Source of the DNA: Okapia johnstoni
Lineage: Eukaryota > Chordata > Mammalia > Artiodactyla > Giraffidae
Assembly (NCBI GenBank): GCA_024291935.2
Contig: JAGTYA010000025.1
Coordinates: forward strand, 7,461,501 to 7,525,500
Direction: 5' to 3'
DNA: 64,000 bases
Shown: in pieces, positions 12,226 through 22,250 of the stretch
How positions within the stretch are numbered: position 1 is the stretch's first letter
How the letters are laid out: each line of letters starts with the position of its first letter
Program-made: the position numbers and the translations under genes
Notes under the pieces: generated by a model
Databases searched by the model: none
Seen by the model: the letters and a program-made list of their open reading frames with translations, nothing else
What the model was told of the DNA's origin: nothing

Positions 12226-12837
12226 CTACTCAGTCTCCCCCCACCATTTCCACATGATGCCAGGACAGGCCCTCCTAGGCTGGGAGGGAGCCGTCATTCT
12301 GTGGGGGGATTGGGGGTAGCAGGGGAGGCAGGACCTCACAGGCCATGTACCCAGGGACTGCAGAAAGCTGTTGAAAAGTCATAAGCTGAGCCGGGTCGTG
12401 GTCAGGTTTCAGGTTTGGCTGCTGCACAGAGAGTAGACCGGAGGAGGTGTTAGTGGATCTGGGTATAGAGTTGGAGCCCTTGAGCCTTTAAGTGGAAGAC
12501 AGCCTAATCCAGGGGCCCCACATCTGGTGCGTCATACTCCTTGGGAGCCATGTCAGAATTCCCTGCCCCATTCCAGGTCCACTGCATGACAACCTCCAGG
12601 GACCTTTGGCATTTGAGAACGAAGGTTTGGCTTCAGTCTGTAGAAGTGGCTTCTTGATGGCATCCTGTGGGACAAAGTACATAGTCTGTCAAGTTAACAC
12701 AAGCCGAATCCTGGTCTTTGAACATACTTTTTAAGTTTTGTACTCCAATGGACGATCGCTCTCCTTCCGACTGGGCCCTTGACTCCTGGTCCCTAGCAGA
12801 CCCCCGCCCCCAGCCAGAGGGGCTAATTAGACGCGCA
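12226..12837. other. Intron, single copy
   Basis: No exon supported. G-rich run near 12300-12330 ('gtggggggattgggggtagcaggggaggca'). Confidence 0.4.
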
Positions 12838-12851
12838 CAGGTGCGCCTAAT

Positions 12852-12977
12852 CAGAGAAGGCAAAGCCACTCCAGTACTCTCACCTGGAAAATCTCATGGA
12901 CGGAGGAGCCTGGTAGCTGCAGTCCATGGGGTCTTGAAGAGTCGGACACAACTGAAGTGACTTAGCAGCAGCAGCAG
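12852..12977 (+). repeat. Bov-A SINE monomer with 14-bp TSD
   Basis: 'cagagaaggcaaagccactc', 'ggacggaggagcctggtagc' and a (CAG)n tail. A perfect 14-bp target-site duplication, caggtgcgcctaat, at 12838-12851 and 12978-12991 fixes both ends. The tail merges with the second TSD copy. Confidence 0.96.
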
Positions 12978-12991
12978 CAGGTGCGCCTAAT

Positions 12992-13135
12992 GGGTGGGGC
13001 CGGCCCCCTACTGTCCTGGGACCCACCCACCCTAGGGAGGCGGGAGGCCGAGGAGCTTCCACAGGCCCTGCTCTGCGGCTTTTTGCTTTTTACGTCATCT
13101 CTGCGCGCACCTGAGGACAGGAGCGTCAGGCCCTG
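12992..13135 (+). promoter_or_regulatory. CpG-bearing pocket with ATF/CREB-like site
   Basis: About eight CpGs in 145 bp, well above the local level. It contains 'ttacgtca' (13090-13097, an ATF/CREB-type octamer, TGACGTAA in reverse) and 'ctgcgcgcacctg' (13101-13113). No transcript start is visible. Regulatory role is speculative. Confidence 0.25.
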
Positions 13136-13353
13136 CTCAGTTCAGTCGCTCAGTCGTGTCCAGCTCTTTGCGACCCCACAGACTGCAGCATATCAGGCCT
13201 CCCTGTCCATCACCAACTCCCGGAGCTTGCTCAAACTCACATCCATGGAGTCGGTGAGGCCATCCAACCATCTCATCTTCTGTCGTCCCCCTCTCCTCCC
13301 ACCTTCAATCATTCCCAGCATCAGGGTCTTTTCAAATGAGTCAGTTCTTCACA
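13136..13353 (-). repeat. BovB LINE fragment with TSD
   Basis: Begins 'ctcagttcagtcgctcagtc' and stops at 'agtcagttcttcaca'. A 10-bp duplication, tcaggccctg, flanks it at 13126-13135 and 13354-13363; part of the right copy may instead be BovB text (microhomology at 'atcagg'). Confidence 0.92.
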
Positions 13354-13544
13354 TCAGGCCCTGTTAGCCAAACCCAAATACTACGTAGCACCTCGTCTCA
13401 TGGTGTTTGACAATGGGGATTTCAACTCAAGCTGCTTCTGCTCTTCGTGGGGCCTGGCGGTGACAGGGCACGGAGCCAGGAAGCTGCAGGTAATTGTCCT
13501 CCCCCTAGGCTCCATCGTTCCTGGGTGGGGCTTTTAAATATTCA

Positions 13545-13747
13545 GGGGGTAGCAAAGAGGGTCAAGAATCTGCCCGCAATGCAGGAGACCTTTGATCCCT
13601 GGGTTGGGAAGATCCCCCGGAGGAGGGCATGGTAACCCGCTCCAGTATTCTTGCCTGGAGAATCCCCATGGACAGAGGAGCCTGGCAGCCTGTAGTCCAT
13701 GGGGTCACAAAGAGTCAGACATGACTGCACGGCTAAGCAAAGCAAAG
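13545..13747 (+). repeat. Bov-tA SINE
   Basis: 'caagaatctgcccgcaatgc', 'tttgatccctgggttgggaa', 'ccagtattcttgcctggaga' and 'agtccatggggtcacaaaga' in sense order. Ends in a short AAGCAAAGCAAAG tail. Confidence 0.93.
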
Positions 13748-13929
13748 AGACACATATTGTAAAGCTGTTTTTTTCATAAAACAGAGTTTTTTTTCCTTCT
13801 AGAAGGCTACACAGAAAATGCTGAAGGCTTTTTTTTTTTTTGAGGCAGAGGGGTTGGGAGCAATAGAGACTTTATGCTTTTCATTTTGTGCCTTTCTGTA
13901 ATGTTTGGAACCTGTTAATAAGGTTATTA

Positions 13930-14220
13930 ACTTTTTTTAACTCATCTTTTTTGAGGTACAATATATGTACAGTCAAATGCACTCATTTAAATATGCAGCT
14001 TAATGAGTTTTGATGGGTATGTACTCTGGTGTATGACCACCACTGCCGCAGACAAGACCTGGAGCATTTCCTTCACCCCCAAAATTGACTTTGTGCCTTT
14101 TCCAGGGTAATATCTCCACTGGTCTGATTTTCATACAGACCATTTTAATATTTTCTTTGTTCTTTTCAGTATTAAAGGGAAAAAAAATGTCATTAGTGTA
14201 AATTAAAAAAATAAAACATG
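13930..14220 (-). repeat. Old L1 3' UTR fragment
   Basis: 'tcttttttgaggtacaatat', 'gcttaatgagttttgatggg', 'aagacctggagcatttcctt' and 'tcacccccaaaattgactttg' match the reversed 3' ends of old L1s. The right part (14105-14220) is less certain. Confidence 0.7.
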
Positions 14221-14856
14221 CAGGGATGCAGGCAAAGTTTGTCACTGCTAAAGGATGCCTCTTACTAGACACAAGGCTAGGTAGAGGGGGATGGAGGGGG
14301 GTGTGTGTATATGAAATTGGCAGTTTTCCCCCTCTCTGGGGAGGGGGAATAATGAGAAGCCAGTATTATTCAGGTGAGGCTGTTTAACATGAAGTTAAGT
14401 ATGTAAATACTGTATTTTAAAAAAGAGGAAAACGGGCTTTAAGTATGCTATGGGAGTACCGATGATTTTTTGTTCGTGCTTTTGTTTCCTGTCATATGCT
14501 TGTTTTTATTATTAGTCGAATCAGATTTTTAAAAATAGCTGTTTAACACATTCTCCTGTAAGGAAAGATTGACAGCAGGTGTTAGTAATCAGTTAAGAGT
14601 TTAGAGTAAGCTGTGCACAGCCCCCAAAGTGGAAGTCTGTGTTTTGAGCAGGGTCAGGAGGCCTTGTGTGGATGGAGAGGTCACTTTGTCAAGCCTTGTC
14701 ATTTAGGCATTAGTTTAGACGTGGCTCAAGTAGCTGGATGTGTTGGGGTTGTGCACAGAAAATGTGGAAAGAACTAGAGGCTTGCTGATGGATTCCCTAG
14801 GTCTTCTGACATCTTCCAGGTGATGGTGAGTGTATAGAGCAAACTTCTTAGCATTT
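14221..14856. other. Intron, single copy
   Basis: No coding signal. G-rich runs at 14285-14305 and 14338-14348 could form local G-quadruplexes but are short. Confidence 0.4.
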
Positions 14857-15026
14857 TTTTTTATACCTTTATTTATTTAACTGCCTGGGCTCTTTGATGC
14901 AATGCACGGACTTAGTTGCCCCTCCCTGTGGCATGTGGGTGCATAGTTCCCTGACCAGGGCTCACACCTCTGTCCCCTTACTTGGAAAGCGGGTTCTTAA
15001 CCACTGGACCACCGGGGACATCCCCT
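14857..15026 (-). repeat. CHR-type SINE, internally deleted
   Basis: T-run, 'ggactcagttgcccctccc'-like block, 'gcatgtgggtgcatagttcc', 'ctgaccagggctcacacctc', 'ttaaccactggaccaccggg'. Shorter than the 300-bp copies, lacking the middle. Confidence 0.82.
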
Positions 15027-15356
15027 TGTAACTTGTTTGGCTGTGAATTGGCACCTGGCCTCTCTCAACAGGTGCACCTTGTTTATTTGGGTTTTGCATC
15101 AGGTGCCTGGATTTTAGATTGCTCTGAAATTTCAGTGCCTGTCTAAGGAAGGTGCTAAAATTTTAAGTGCCAACCTCCACTTTTTAAATTTTAAGCATTT
15201 CTTGTAAGATATTGGGGAGTACAGAGCATATTGTGTGAACTCAGTGCATTTGTAATACTGTGAATTTAAAGCATTATTGATGGAGATGGATTTCAAATTA
15301 CTTGGAAATGTGAAGGATGGGAAGATGGGGTTTTTGTTTTTTTGATTCATTTGGGA

Positions 15357-15680
15357 TGAAAGTGAAAGTTGCTCAGATGTGTCTGACTCTTTGTGACCCC
15401 ATGGACTGTAGCCCACCAGGATCTTTTGTCCATGGAATTCTGCAGGTCAGAATACTGGAGTGGGTAGCCATTCCTTTTTGCAGGGCATCTTCCCACCCAG
15501 GGATCAAATCCAGGTCTCCTACATTGCAGGCAGATTCTTTACCGTCTCAGCCACCAGGGAAACCCAGGAATACTGGAGTAGGTAGCCTATCCCTTCTCCA
15601 GCGGACCTTCCCAACCCAGGAATTAAACTGGGTCTCCTGCATTGCAGGTAGATTCTTTACCAGGTGAGCTACCAGGGTTA
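15357..15680 (-). repeat. Bov-tA SINE with duplicated head segment
   Basis: Reversed Bov-tA body to 'ccaccagggaaacccag' at about 15568, then a second partial copy of the tRNA-like part ('gaatactggagtaggtagcc' to 'gagctaccaggg'). The same arrangement is seen at 43322-43632 and 47468-47753, so it is a defined SINE subfamily, not a local accident. Confidence 0.88.
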
Positions 15681-16034
15681 TAGTTTTCTCTGGATAGTTC
15701 AGACATGAATAACTTGGTTGGCTTTTGGATGTTTATCTTTTCTCATTCTTTCATTTCATAATTAATAATCAGTATCTATTATGTGCAAATCACTGTGCTA
15801 TGGACAAATGCAAATAGTTTGCCCTGTAAAAGCAAATGAGATAAAGAATAAAATTTTAAGTAATTACACTACACAAGCTGATTCTAAAGTTCATATGGCA
15901 AGGCACAGGATAGTGAAACCTGACCTGGGAAAGACCCAGAATAGTGAAAATCACCTTGAAGATGAACAAAGTTGAAAGACTCACTCTTGCTGGTTTCAAA
16001 ACTTACTACAAAGCTACTGTAATCAAGACAGTAT

Positions 16035-16215
16035 AGGGACTTCCCTGGTGGTCCAGTGGTTAAGACTTCGCTTTCCAAAGCAGGGAGATGGGTTTGATCC
16101 CTGGTCAGGGTTTCCACATGCCTCTTGGCCAAAAAAAAAACATTAAAATGTAGAACAGAAACATTATTGTAACAAATTCAATCAAGACTTTTAAAATGGC
16201 CCACATTTTTAAAAA
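16035..16215 (+). repeat. CHR-type SINE in L1
   Basis: 'gggacttccctggtggtcca', 'gtggttaagacttcgctttcc', 'gtttgatccctggtcaggg', A-run, then the tail 'caaattcaatcaagactttt' and 'tggcccacattttta'. The same tail follows the copy at 16980. Confidence 0.9.
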
Positions 16216-16706
16216 GTGTAGTGCTTTCATAAGGATAGACATATAGGTCAACAAAATAGAAATGAGAGCTCAGAAATGAATCCTTTTACATTTATGGTCA
16301 TTTCTTGACAGTTCAGTTGAGGGGAATAAGAGTCTTTTCAACAAAGTATGGGAACAACTGGATTTCCACATGCAAAGAATGAACTTGGACCCTTACCCCA
16401 CACCACGTGCAAAAATCACCTCAGAATCACCTCAAAATGGATCGTAGACCTAAATGTAAGGGCTAAAACTATCAAACTAGAAGAAAACATAATCAGTCTT
16501 CATGACATTGAGTGAGAAGTGGTTTGTTATATGTAATTTTGATATCAAAATTCCATATAACAAGTAACAATAAACCTGTTATTTTCTCCACAGAATGGGA
16601 GAAACTATTTGCAGAATTATATATCTGTAAGAAACTTAAATCCAGAATATATAAGGAACTCTGAAGAGTTCAAAATAAAAAGAAAAATAACCCAATTTAA
16701 AATGTG

Positions 16707-16972
16707 GCCAGGACTTTCCGGCGGTTCAGTGGTTAAGAATCTACCCTGCAATGCAGGGATCTTGGCTTCAATCCCTGCTTGGGGAACTAGGGTCCCCCAT
16801 GCGGCAGAGCAACTAAAACCGTGTGCCTCAACTACTGAGCCCATGCTCCACAACTAGAGAGTCCATGTGCCACAACAGAAGATCCCATACCCCAATGCAA
16901 TGAAGATTGCACATGCAGCAACTAAGACCCAACGCAGCCAAAAAATGAATATTAAAAAAAATTTTTTTTTTT
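16707..16972 (+). repeat. CHR-type SINE in L1
   Basis: 'ggactttccggcggttcagt', 'ctgcaatgcagggatcttgg', 'caactaaaaccgtgtgcctc', 'atgaagattgcacatgcagc', 'aactaagacccaacgcagcc': a near full-length sense copy. Confidence 0.9.
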
Positions 16973-16979
16973 GCCAACA

Positions 16980-17170
16980 GGACTTCCCTGGAGGTCCAAT
17001 GGTTAAGATTTCGCCTTCTAATGTCTGTGTGGGGGTGGTGGTGAAGGTTGATCCCTGGTCAGGGAGCTAAGACCTCACAGTTCCTTGCGGCCAAAAAAAA
17101 CCGAAACATAAGGCAGAATTAATACTGTAGCAAATTCAATAAAGACTTTAAAAATGGTCCACATCAAAGA
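16980..17170 (+). repeat. CHR-type SINE in L1
   Basis: 'ggacttccctggaggtccaa', 'tgatccctggtcagggagct', A-run, tail 'aataaagactttaaaaatgg' and 'tccacatcaaagaaa'. It follows the preceding copy almost head to tail. Confidence 0.9.
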
Positions 17171-17668
17171 AACTTTAATAAAGGTTGGCTAAGAATTTGA
17201 ATCGATATTTCTCCAAAGAAAGATAGTATGAATGGTCAAGAAGCACATGAAAAGAATGCTCAACACTACTAGTTATTAGATGCAAATCAAAAGCACAGTG
17301 AGATACCACTTCACATTCATTAGAATAATGGCTATCCTCAAAAGACACGAGGTGGAAAAATTGGAACCCTCATACCCTGCTGCAGAAAAGAAATATGGTG
17401 CAGTCACTTGGGTCCTCAAACTGTTAAACATGTATTATAGTTACCTTGTGATTCATTGATTCCACTCTGTTTGTGCCCAACAGAAATGTTCATCAGCTTA
17501 TGAATGGACAGACAAAATAGGGTGTATCCATGTAACTGAATAGTATTTAGCAGTGAAAAGGAATGAAGTACAGACACTTGACACAATATGCCAAATGAAG
17601 CCAGTCATGTATGATTCCATTTATAGTCAATAGGCAAATTAGCCAAATCAGTAGAAATAGAAAGTAGA

Positions 17669-17812
17669 CTGAACAACAAAGGCCAGCGATGGCAGATTGT
17701 CTGGGGGGAAGTTGGCTTTGAGCTTAGTAGCTGTATATACAAAGCCTGTGAAAAGATTGAATGCAAGACATAATCGGAAAGGCAGGATGGGCCTGAGCCA
17801 CCAGGGAAGCCC
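17669..17812 (-). mobile_element. Chimeric retro-insert: Bov-tA head fused to a 124-bp segment
   Basis: This 144-bp piece sits inside the L1 between two copies of agaaagtaga (17659-17668 and 17813-17822), so it looks like a retroposed insertion. Read on the minus strand it is about 19 bp of Bov-tA head (gggcttccctggtggctca) followed by a 124-bp segment. That segment (17670-17793) is about 96% identical to 18973-19096, in the same orientation, by hand alignment (5 mismatches, no gap). No poly-A is visible. It may be a template-switch product or a member of a small unnamed SINE family. Confidence 0.65.
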
Positions 17813-18094
17813 AGAAAGTAGATTAGTTGTTGCCGGTGTCTGGGAAAAGTGGAGAAGGGGGCCTAATTTCTTATGGGTTCCAAGTTTCTTTTGAGGGTGA
17901 TGAAAATGTTCTGAAATTGGAGATTGATGATGGTTACGAAATTCCATGAATATTCTAAAAGCCACTGAATCATATATTCTAAAAAGATGAAGTTTATGGT
18001 ACATGAATTTTAATCTCAATACCCCTGTTACTTTTTTTTAAAGAAATAACTATTGCACAAGGTATTTTGGTGATAAATACCAAAAAGAAGAATT

Positions 18095-18550
18095 TCACTT
18101 ATTGCGACCCCGTGGACCACAGCACCACAGGCCTCCCTGTCCATCACCAACTCCCGGAGTTTACTCAAACTCATCTCCATTGAGTCAGTGATGCCATCCA
18201 ACCATCTCATTCTCTGTCGTCCCCTTCTCCTCCTGCCTTCAATCTTTCCTAGCATGAGGGCCTTTTCAAATGAGTCAGCTCTTCGAATCAGGTGGCCAAA
18301 GTATTGGAGCTTCAGCTTCAACATCAGTCCTTCCAATGATCAGGACTGATCTCCTTTAGGATGGACTGGTTGGATCTCCTTGCAGTCCAAGGGACTCTCA
18401 AGAGTCTTCTCCAATACCACAGTTCAAAAGCATCAATTCTTTGGCACTCAGCTTTCTTTATAGTCCAACTCTCACGTCCATACATAACTACTGGAAAAAC
18501 AATAGCCTTGACGATATGGACCTTTGTTGGCAAAGTAGTGTCTCTGCTTT
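18095..18550 (-). repeat. BovB LINE fragment
   Basis: Reversed 3' portion from 'ttgcgaccccgtggaccaca' to 'ggcaaagtagtgtctctgct'. It lacks the extreme 3' end. It faces a sense BovB piece at 18680-18972. Confidence 0.92.
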
Positions 18551-18679
18551 TTACGATTTATGAAAGGAATGTGTTTGAGCTTGAGTGGCTTTTAAGGAAG
18601 CTAGAGATTTGGATATATAGCTGCTTGCAAAAGGAATAGCTCTGAGTCACAGAGTTCGGCATGAGGTAAGGCCAGCAAA

Positions 18680-18972
18680 CAATCCTAAAGGAAATCAATC
18701 CTGAATATATCCATTGGAGGGACTGATGCTGAGGCTGAAGCTCCAATACTTTGGCCACCTGATGTGAAGAGACGATTCATTGGAAAAAGACCCTGATGCT
18801 GGGAAAGATTGAAGGCAGGAGGAGAAGGGGATAGCAGAGGATGAGATGGTTGCATGGCATCACTGACTCAAGGGACATGAGTTTGAGCAAGCTCCGGGAG
18901 ATAATGAAGGACAGGGAAGCCTGGCATGCTGCAGTCCATGGGGTCGTAAAGAGTTAGACACGACTGATGGAA
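18680..18972 (+). repeat. BovB LINE 3' end, sense
   Basis: 'aatcctaaaggaaatcaatc', 'caatactttggccacctgat', 'gattgaaggcaggaggagaa' and 'gtccatggggtcgtaaagag' to 'gacacgactga'. Opposite orientation to 18095-18550; arms of about 270 bp separated by about 300 bp. Confidence 0.92.
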
Positions 18973-19096
18973 TGAACAACAAAGGCCAGCAATGGCAGAT
19001 TGTCTGGGGGGAAGTTGGCTTTGAGCTTAGTAGTTGTACATAGGAAGCCTGTGAAAAGATTGAATGCAAGACATAATCGGAAAGGCAGGATGGGCC
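18973..19096. repeat. Second copy of the 124-bp segment
   Basis: About 96% identical to 17670-17793. Starts directly after the sense BovB 3' end and continues on the right into single-copy sequence with no Bov-tA head. It contains 'attgtctggggggaagttgg' and 'gaatgcaagacataatcgg'. No family recognised. Confidence 0.9.
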
Positions 19097-19166
19097 CAGA
19101 TTAGGGGCCCTTGAGTGCCAGCATGAGGAATTCTCTGCTGTATTTGGTCACCCTAGGAAGCTGATG

Positions 19167-19375
19167 GGGCTTCCCTGGTGGCTTAGATGGTAAAGTGTCT
19201 GCCTGCAGCATGGAAGACCAGGGTTTGATCCCTGGGTCAGGAAGATCCCCTGGAGAAGGAAATGGCAACCCACTCCAGTACTCTTGCCTGGAAAATCCTA
19301 TGGACAGAGGAGCTTGGTAGGCTACAGTCCATGGGGTCACAAAGAGCTGGACACGACTGAGTGACTTCACTTCAC
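19167..19375 (+). repeat. Bov-tA SINE, first of a tandem pair
   Basis: 'gggcttccctggtggcttag' head, 'gtttgatccctgggtcagga' B-box region, 'gacagaggagcttggtaggc' body. Bounded by aggaagctgatg at 19155-19166 and 19376-19387. Confidence 0.96.
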
Positions 19376-19387
19376 AGGAAGCTGATG

Positions 19388-19600
19388 GGGCTTCCCAGGT
19401 GGTGCCAGTGGTAAAGAATCTGCCTGCCAATGTAGGAAACACAAGAGACGTGGGTTTGAACCCTGGGTCTGGAAAATCTCTTGAAGTAGGACATGGCAAC
19501 CCACTCCAGTATTCTTGCCTGGGAAATCCTATGGACAGAGGAGCCTGGTGGGCTGCAGTCCATGGGGTCAGAAAAGAGTGGGATGCAACTGAGCGCACAC
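19388..19600 (+). repeat. Bov-tA SINE, second of a tandem pair
   Basis: 'gggcttcccaggtggtgcca' head, 'gggtttgaaccctgggtctg', 'cttgcctgggaaatcctatg', 'gactgagcgcacac'-like end. Bounded by aggaagctgatg (19376-19387) and aggaagctga (19601-19610). The long minus-strand open frame at 19101-19625 is just these two SINEs translated. Confidence 0.96.
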
Positions 19601-19611
19601 AGGAAGCTGAG

Positions 19612-21197
19612 GGAAAGTGGTACACCTCAGCTGAGTCTTAGGAGACTCAGTCCGCCCCAGAGCGTTGGGAGCTCACTCTCCTGTCGAGGGCCCTGTTAGG
19701 AGTCCATCACAGCCGGTGTGAGAAGAGGCTCTTACATTTCCTAAAACTGGAATTAGTTGGGAGTTCTGAGCCTTCTGATAGGAGCGTAGGCAATTTGCAA
19801 GACCTCACGCACAGGTGTTACTCTACTTTGTTTCCTGGGACAGTGAGTCACAGTGTCCTGGTAAAGAGCTGTCTGGGCGCTAAGCGATGGCGAGGGGACC
19901 CCCGCTCAGCCGCTCCGGCCACCTCGGCTCCTTTCTGTGGCTCGCCATCTGTGCTGTTTGTTTACATTTTCTCTCCTTCCTTCCTCCCGGTCCTTTGTTC
20001 TCCCTTCCTTTCTGCTCCTGATTGGTTCTGCTGTCTTCCCTCCCCGTGGCTTTTATCTCCCCCCTTCAGTCATTTAGCAGATTGCCGCTCTCGCTTTGCA
20101 CAACATGAAGTTTGGTATTAGCTGTATGAGAGAAAAGACAGGACACCTTTTCATGAAGTGTATACGGAACCATTGACCTGTAGGCCACGGCAGTGAATAG
20201 TTTCATGGAAAATAGGCTACATATGATGAATGTTTTTCTAGGTAAATTTAATGTGAAAGCCAGTGAGATATGAGGAGACTAGTTCTGAGAATGTTTTCGG
20301 TCCTGTCACTTCAAGGTCTCATGAGGACGTCAGCGTGCCCTTTTGTGGTCTGCCGTTCGAGTCTTTCCTGCCAGTTTGCCGTCTCCGGTTTTGGTGAACC
20401 AGAGAGCAGACTCAGGGCCCCGCTTGTGCCTCAAGCACTGGCCCAGGAAATGGTCACCACATTCCCAAGACACGGGAAGCTCAATGACTGTCCCATTTTC
20501 AAAGGTTCACCGTGAGGCCAGCTACTTATCCCAGCTGTCTAATTTATCATTTCTACCAAACACTTTCGATCTTGCTTTACGCTGAAATCTCATCACATAC
20601 AGATGACGACATTTAAAAGATTGCTGTGGGCATTTCCTTTAAGGTGAGATTTTCCCTTGATAAGTGTGCAAATGCAGCTAGACTGTTGGTTGCAGTGGAG
20701 TTACCCACCCTGTGAAGGAGGTCTGTCCCCATAAAGAGTTTGCCAGGTTTTGTTGGGATTTTTTTTTTTTTTTTTTTTTTGGAGGTGGGTAGCAGAGAAT
20801 TGCTAGGGTGGCTACTGGCAACAAGAACTAGGGGTGGGATGGTGGGGGGGGTTGCTTGTTGTGCTGTGTTCAAGTGAGGCTGTTAAACGTGCGGTGAGCC
20901 CTCATATGGAAGACGAAAGCTGTGCTGTCCTGAGAGGAAGGAAAGGCGGGGAGCCCAGGCCAGCTTGGGAGTTGGGGGCCCACTTCTGAAGCTTAGCGCA
21001 GTCACTCTCTGCTTGCCTGAGCCAACAGTCTTCACCCTCATCAGCCAGAGTCCCATCAACAGGACAGCTGTCAAGATCAAATACATTAACTGGGGAGAAG
21101 ATTCGTATTGTTTGGCTTCTTATAAATGTTTAGTCCTCTGGAGTCTTTAGAGATTTCACCAGATGTATTTTTAATAATAATGTTTTCATGATAAATA
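19612..21197. other. Intron, single copy
   Basis: No exon supported. The stretch 19870-20110 is GC- and pyrimidine-rich with a FOX-like 'tgtttac' and an inverted CCAAT ('attgg'), a weak enhancer candidate. A 20+ T-run at 20760-20780 has no SINE body attached. Confidence 0.4.
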
Positions 21198-21270
21198 TAA
21201 AGGACGGGGAAGCCTGGTGTGCTGCATTCCATGGGGTTGCAAAGAGCCTGACATGACTGAGCAACTGAAC
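21198..21270 (+). repeat. BovB 3' terminal fragment
   Basis: 'aaggacggggaagcctggtg', 'tccatggggttgcaaagag' and 'catgactgagcaactgaac', the last 70 bp of BovB in sense. Confidence 0.85.
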
Positions 21271-21387
21271 AGCAATAACAAGTGATAAAGTTTAAACTCC
21301 TCTTTTGGTACAAGTGTAGTTCTGGAGGTATAATATATGAATAAATTACCTAAGTCATAGTTTGTGAAGCCTGACTATACCTTATTG

Positions 21388-21998
21388 TTGTATAGTTGCT
21401 AAAGTCATGTTCCACTCTTTTCGACCCCATGGGCTGCAGCCAGGCTCTTCTGTCTTCCACTATCTCCTGGAGTTTGCCCAAATTCATGTCCATTGATTTG
21501 GGGATGCTATCTAACCATCTTATCCTCTGCCACCCCCTTCTTTTGCCTTCAGTCTTTCCCAGCTTCAGGGTCTTTTCCAATGAGTTGGCTGTTTGCATCA
21601 GGTGGCCAGAGTATTGGAGCTTCAGCATCAGTCCTTCCAATGAAGAGTCAGGGTTGATTTCCTTTAGGACTGACTGGTTGAATCTCCTTGTAGTCCAAGG
21701 GACTCTCAAGAGTCTTCTACCACACCTAAATTCGAAAGTTCAGTTCTACAGTGCTCAGCTTTCTTTATGGTCCAGCTCTCACATCTGTACACGACTTCTG
21801 GAAAAAACCATAGCTTTGACTTTACAGACCTTTGTCAGCAAAGGGATGTCTCTACTTTTCAATATGCTGTCTGGGTTTGTATTGCTTTCCTTTCCAAGGA
21901 GAAAGCATCTTTTAATTTCATGGCTGCAGTCACCATCCGCAGTGATTTTGGAGCCCGAGATCTGTCACTTCCCCCTCTGTTTTCCATCTGGTGATTGT
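21388..21998 (-). repeat. BovB LINE, 0.6 kb
   Basis: Reversed from the near-3' end ('gttgctaaagtcatgttcca') through 'gccagagtattggagcttca', 'gtccaagggactctcaagag' to 'gcagtgattttggagcccga' and 'ttccatctggtgatt'. A minus-strand frame of 119 codons survives at 21350-21709, but the copy is 5'-truncated and otherwise broken. Confidence 0.92.
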
Positions 21999-22003
21999 AG
22001 CTG

Positions 22004-22097
22004 AAAGTGAAAGTTTACACTAAGTTGTGTCCAACTCTTTGTGACCCCACATACTGTGCAGCCCACCAGGCTCCTCTGTCCATGGGATTTCCCGGGC
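22004..22097 (-). repeat. Bov-tA SINE fragment
   Basis: 'gtgtccaactctttgtgacc', 'cagcccaccaggctcctctg', 'tccatgggatttcccgggct': the 3' body of a reversed Bov-tA, cut by the next BovB piece. Confidence 0.85.
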
Positions 22098-22250
22098 TCA
22101 GTTCAGTTCAGTCGCTCAGTTGTGTCCGACTCTTTGTGACCCCATGGACTGCAGCACAGCAGGCTTCCCTGTCCATCACCAACTCCTGAAGCTTGCTCAA
22201 ACTCATGTCCTTCCAGTCGGTGATGCCATCCAACCATCTCATCCTCTGTC
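22098..22250 (-). repeat. BovB LINE 3' fragment
   Basis: 'agttcagttcagtcgctcag', 'tggactgcagcacagcaggc', 'ggtgatgccatccaaccatc' up to 'cctctgtccca'. Short, young-looking. Confidence 0.92.

Larger units (their letters stand above)
15850..18030 (+). repeat. Old L1 LINE, ORF2 C-terminus and 3' UTR, interrupted
   Basis: Sense L1 text: 'ttacaaagctactgtaatca', 'aactggatttccacatgcaa', 'aaaatggatcgtagaccta', 'actagaagaaaacataat', then 'cacttcacattcattagaat', 'gaaaaattggaaccctcat' and 'gattagttgttgccgg', ending around 'ggtacatgaattttaatctc'. Four insertions break it: three CHR SINEs and the chimeric 144-bp piece at 17669-17812. No intact frame. Confidence 0.85.

Noticed and set aside
18973..19096. 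H/ACA snoRNA in the duplicated 124-bp segment
   Set aside because: A first hairpin can be drawn, but no convincing pair of hairpins with H box and a terminal ACA was found on either strand.
19101..19625. 174-codon minus-strand open frame
   Set aside because: It is two adjacent Bov-tA SINEs read in reverse (motifs such as APLSIGFSRQEYWSGLPF recur wherever a Bov-tA lies).
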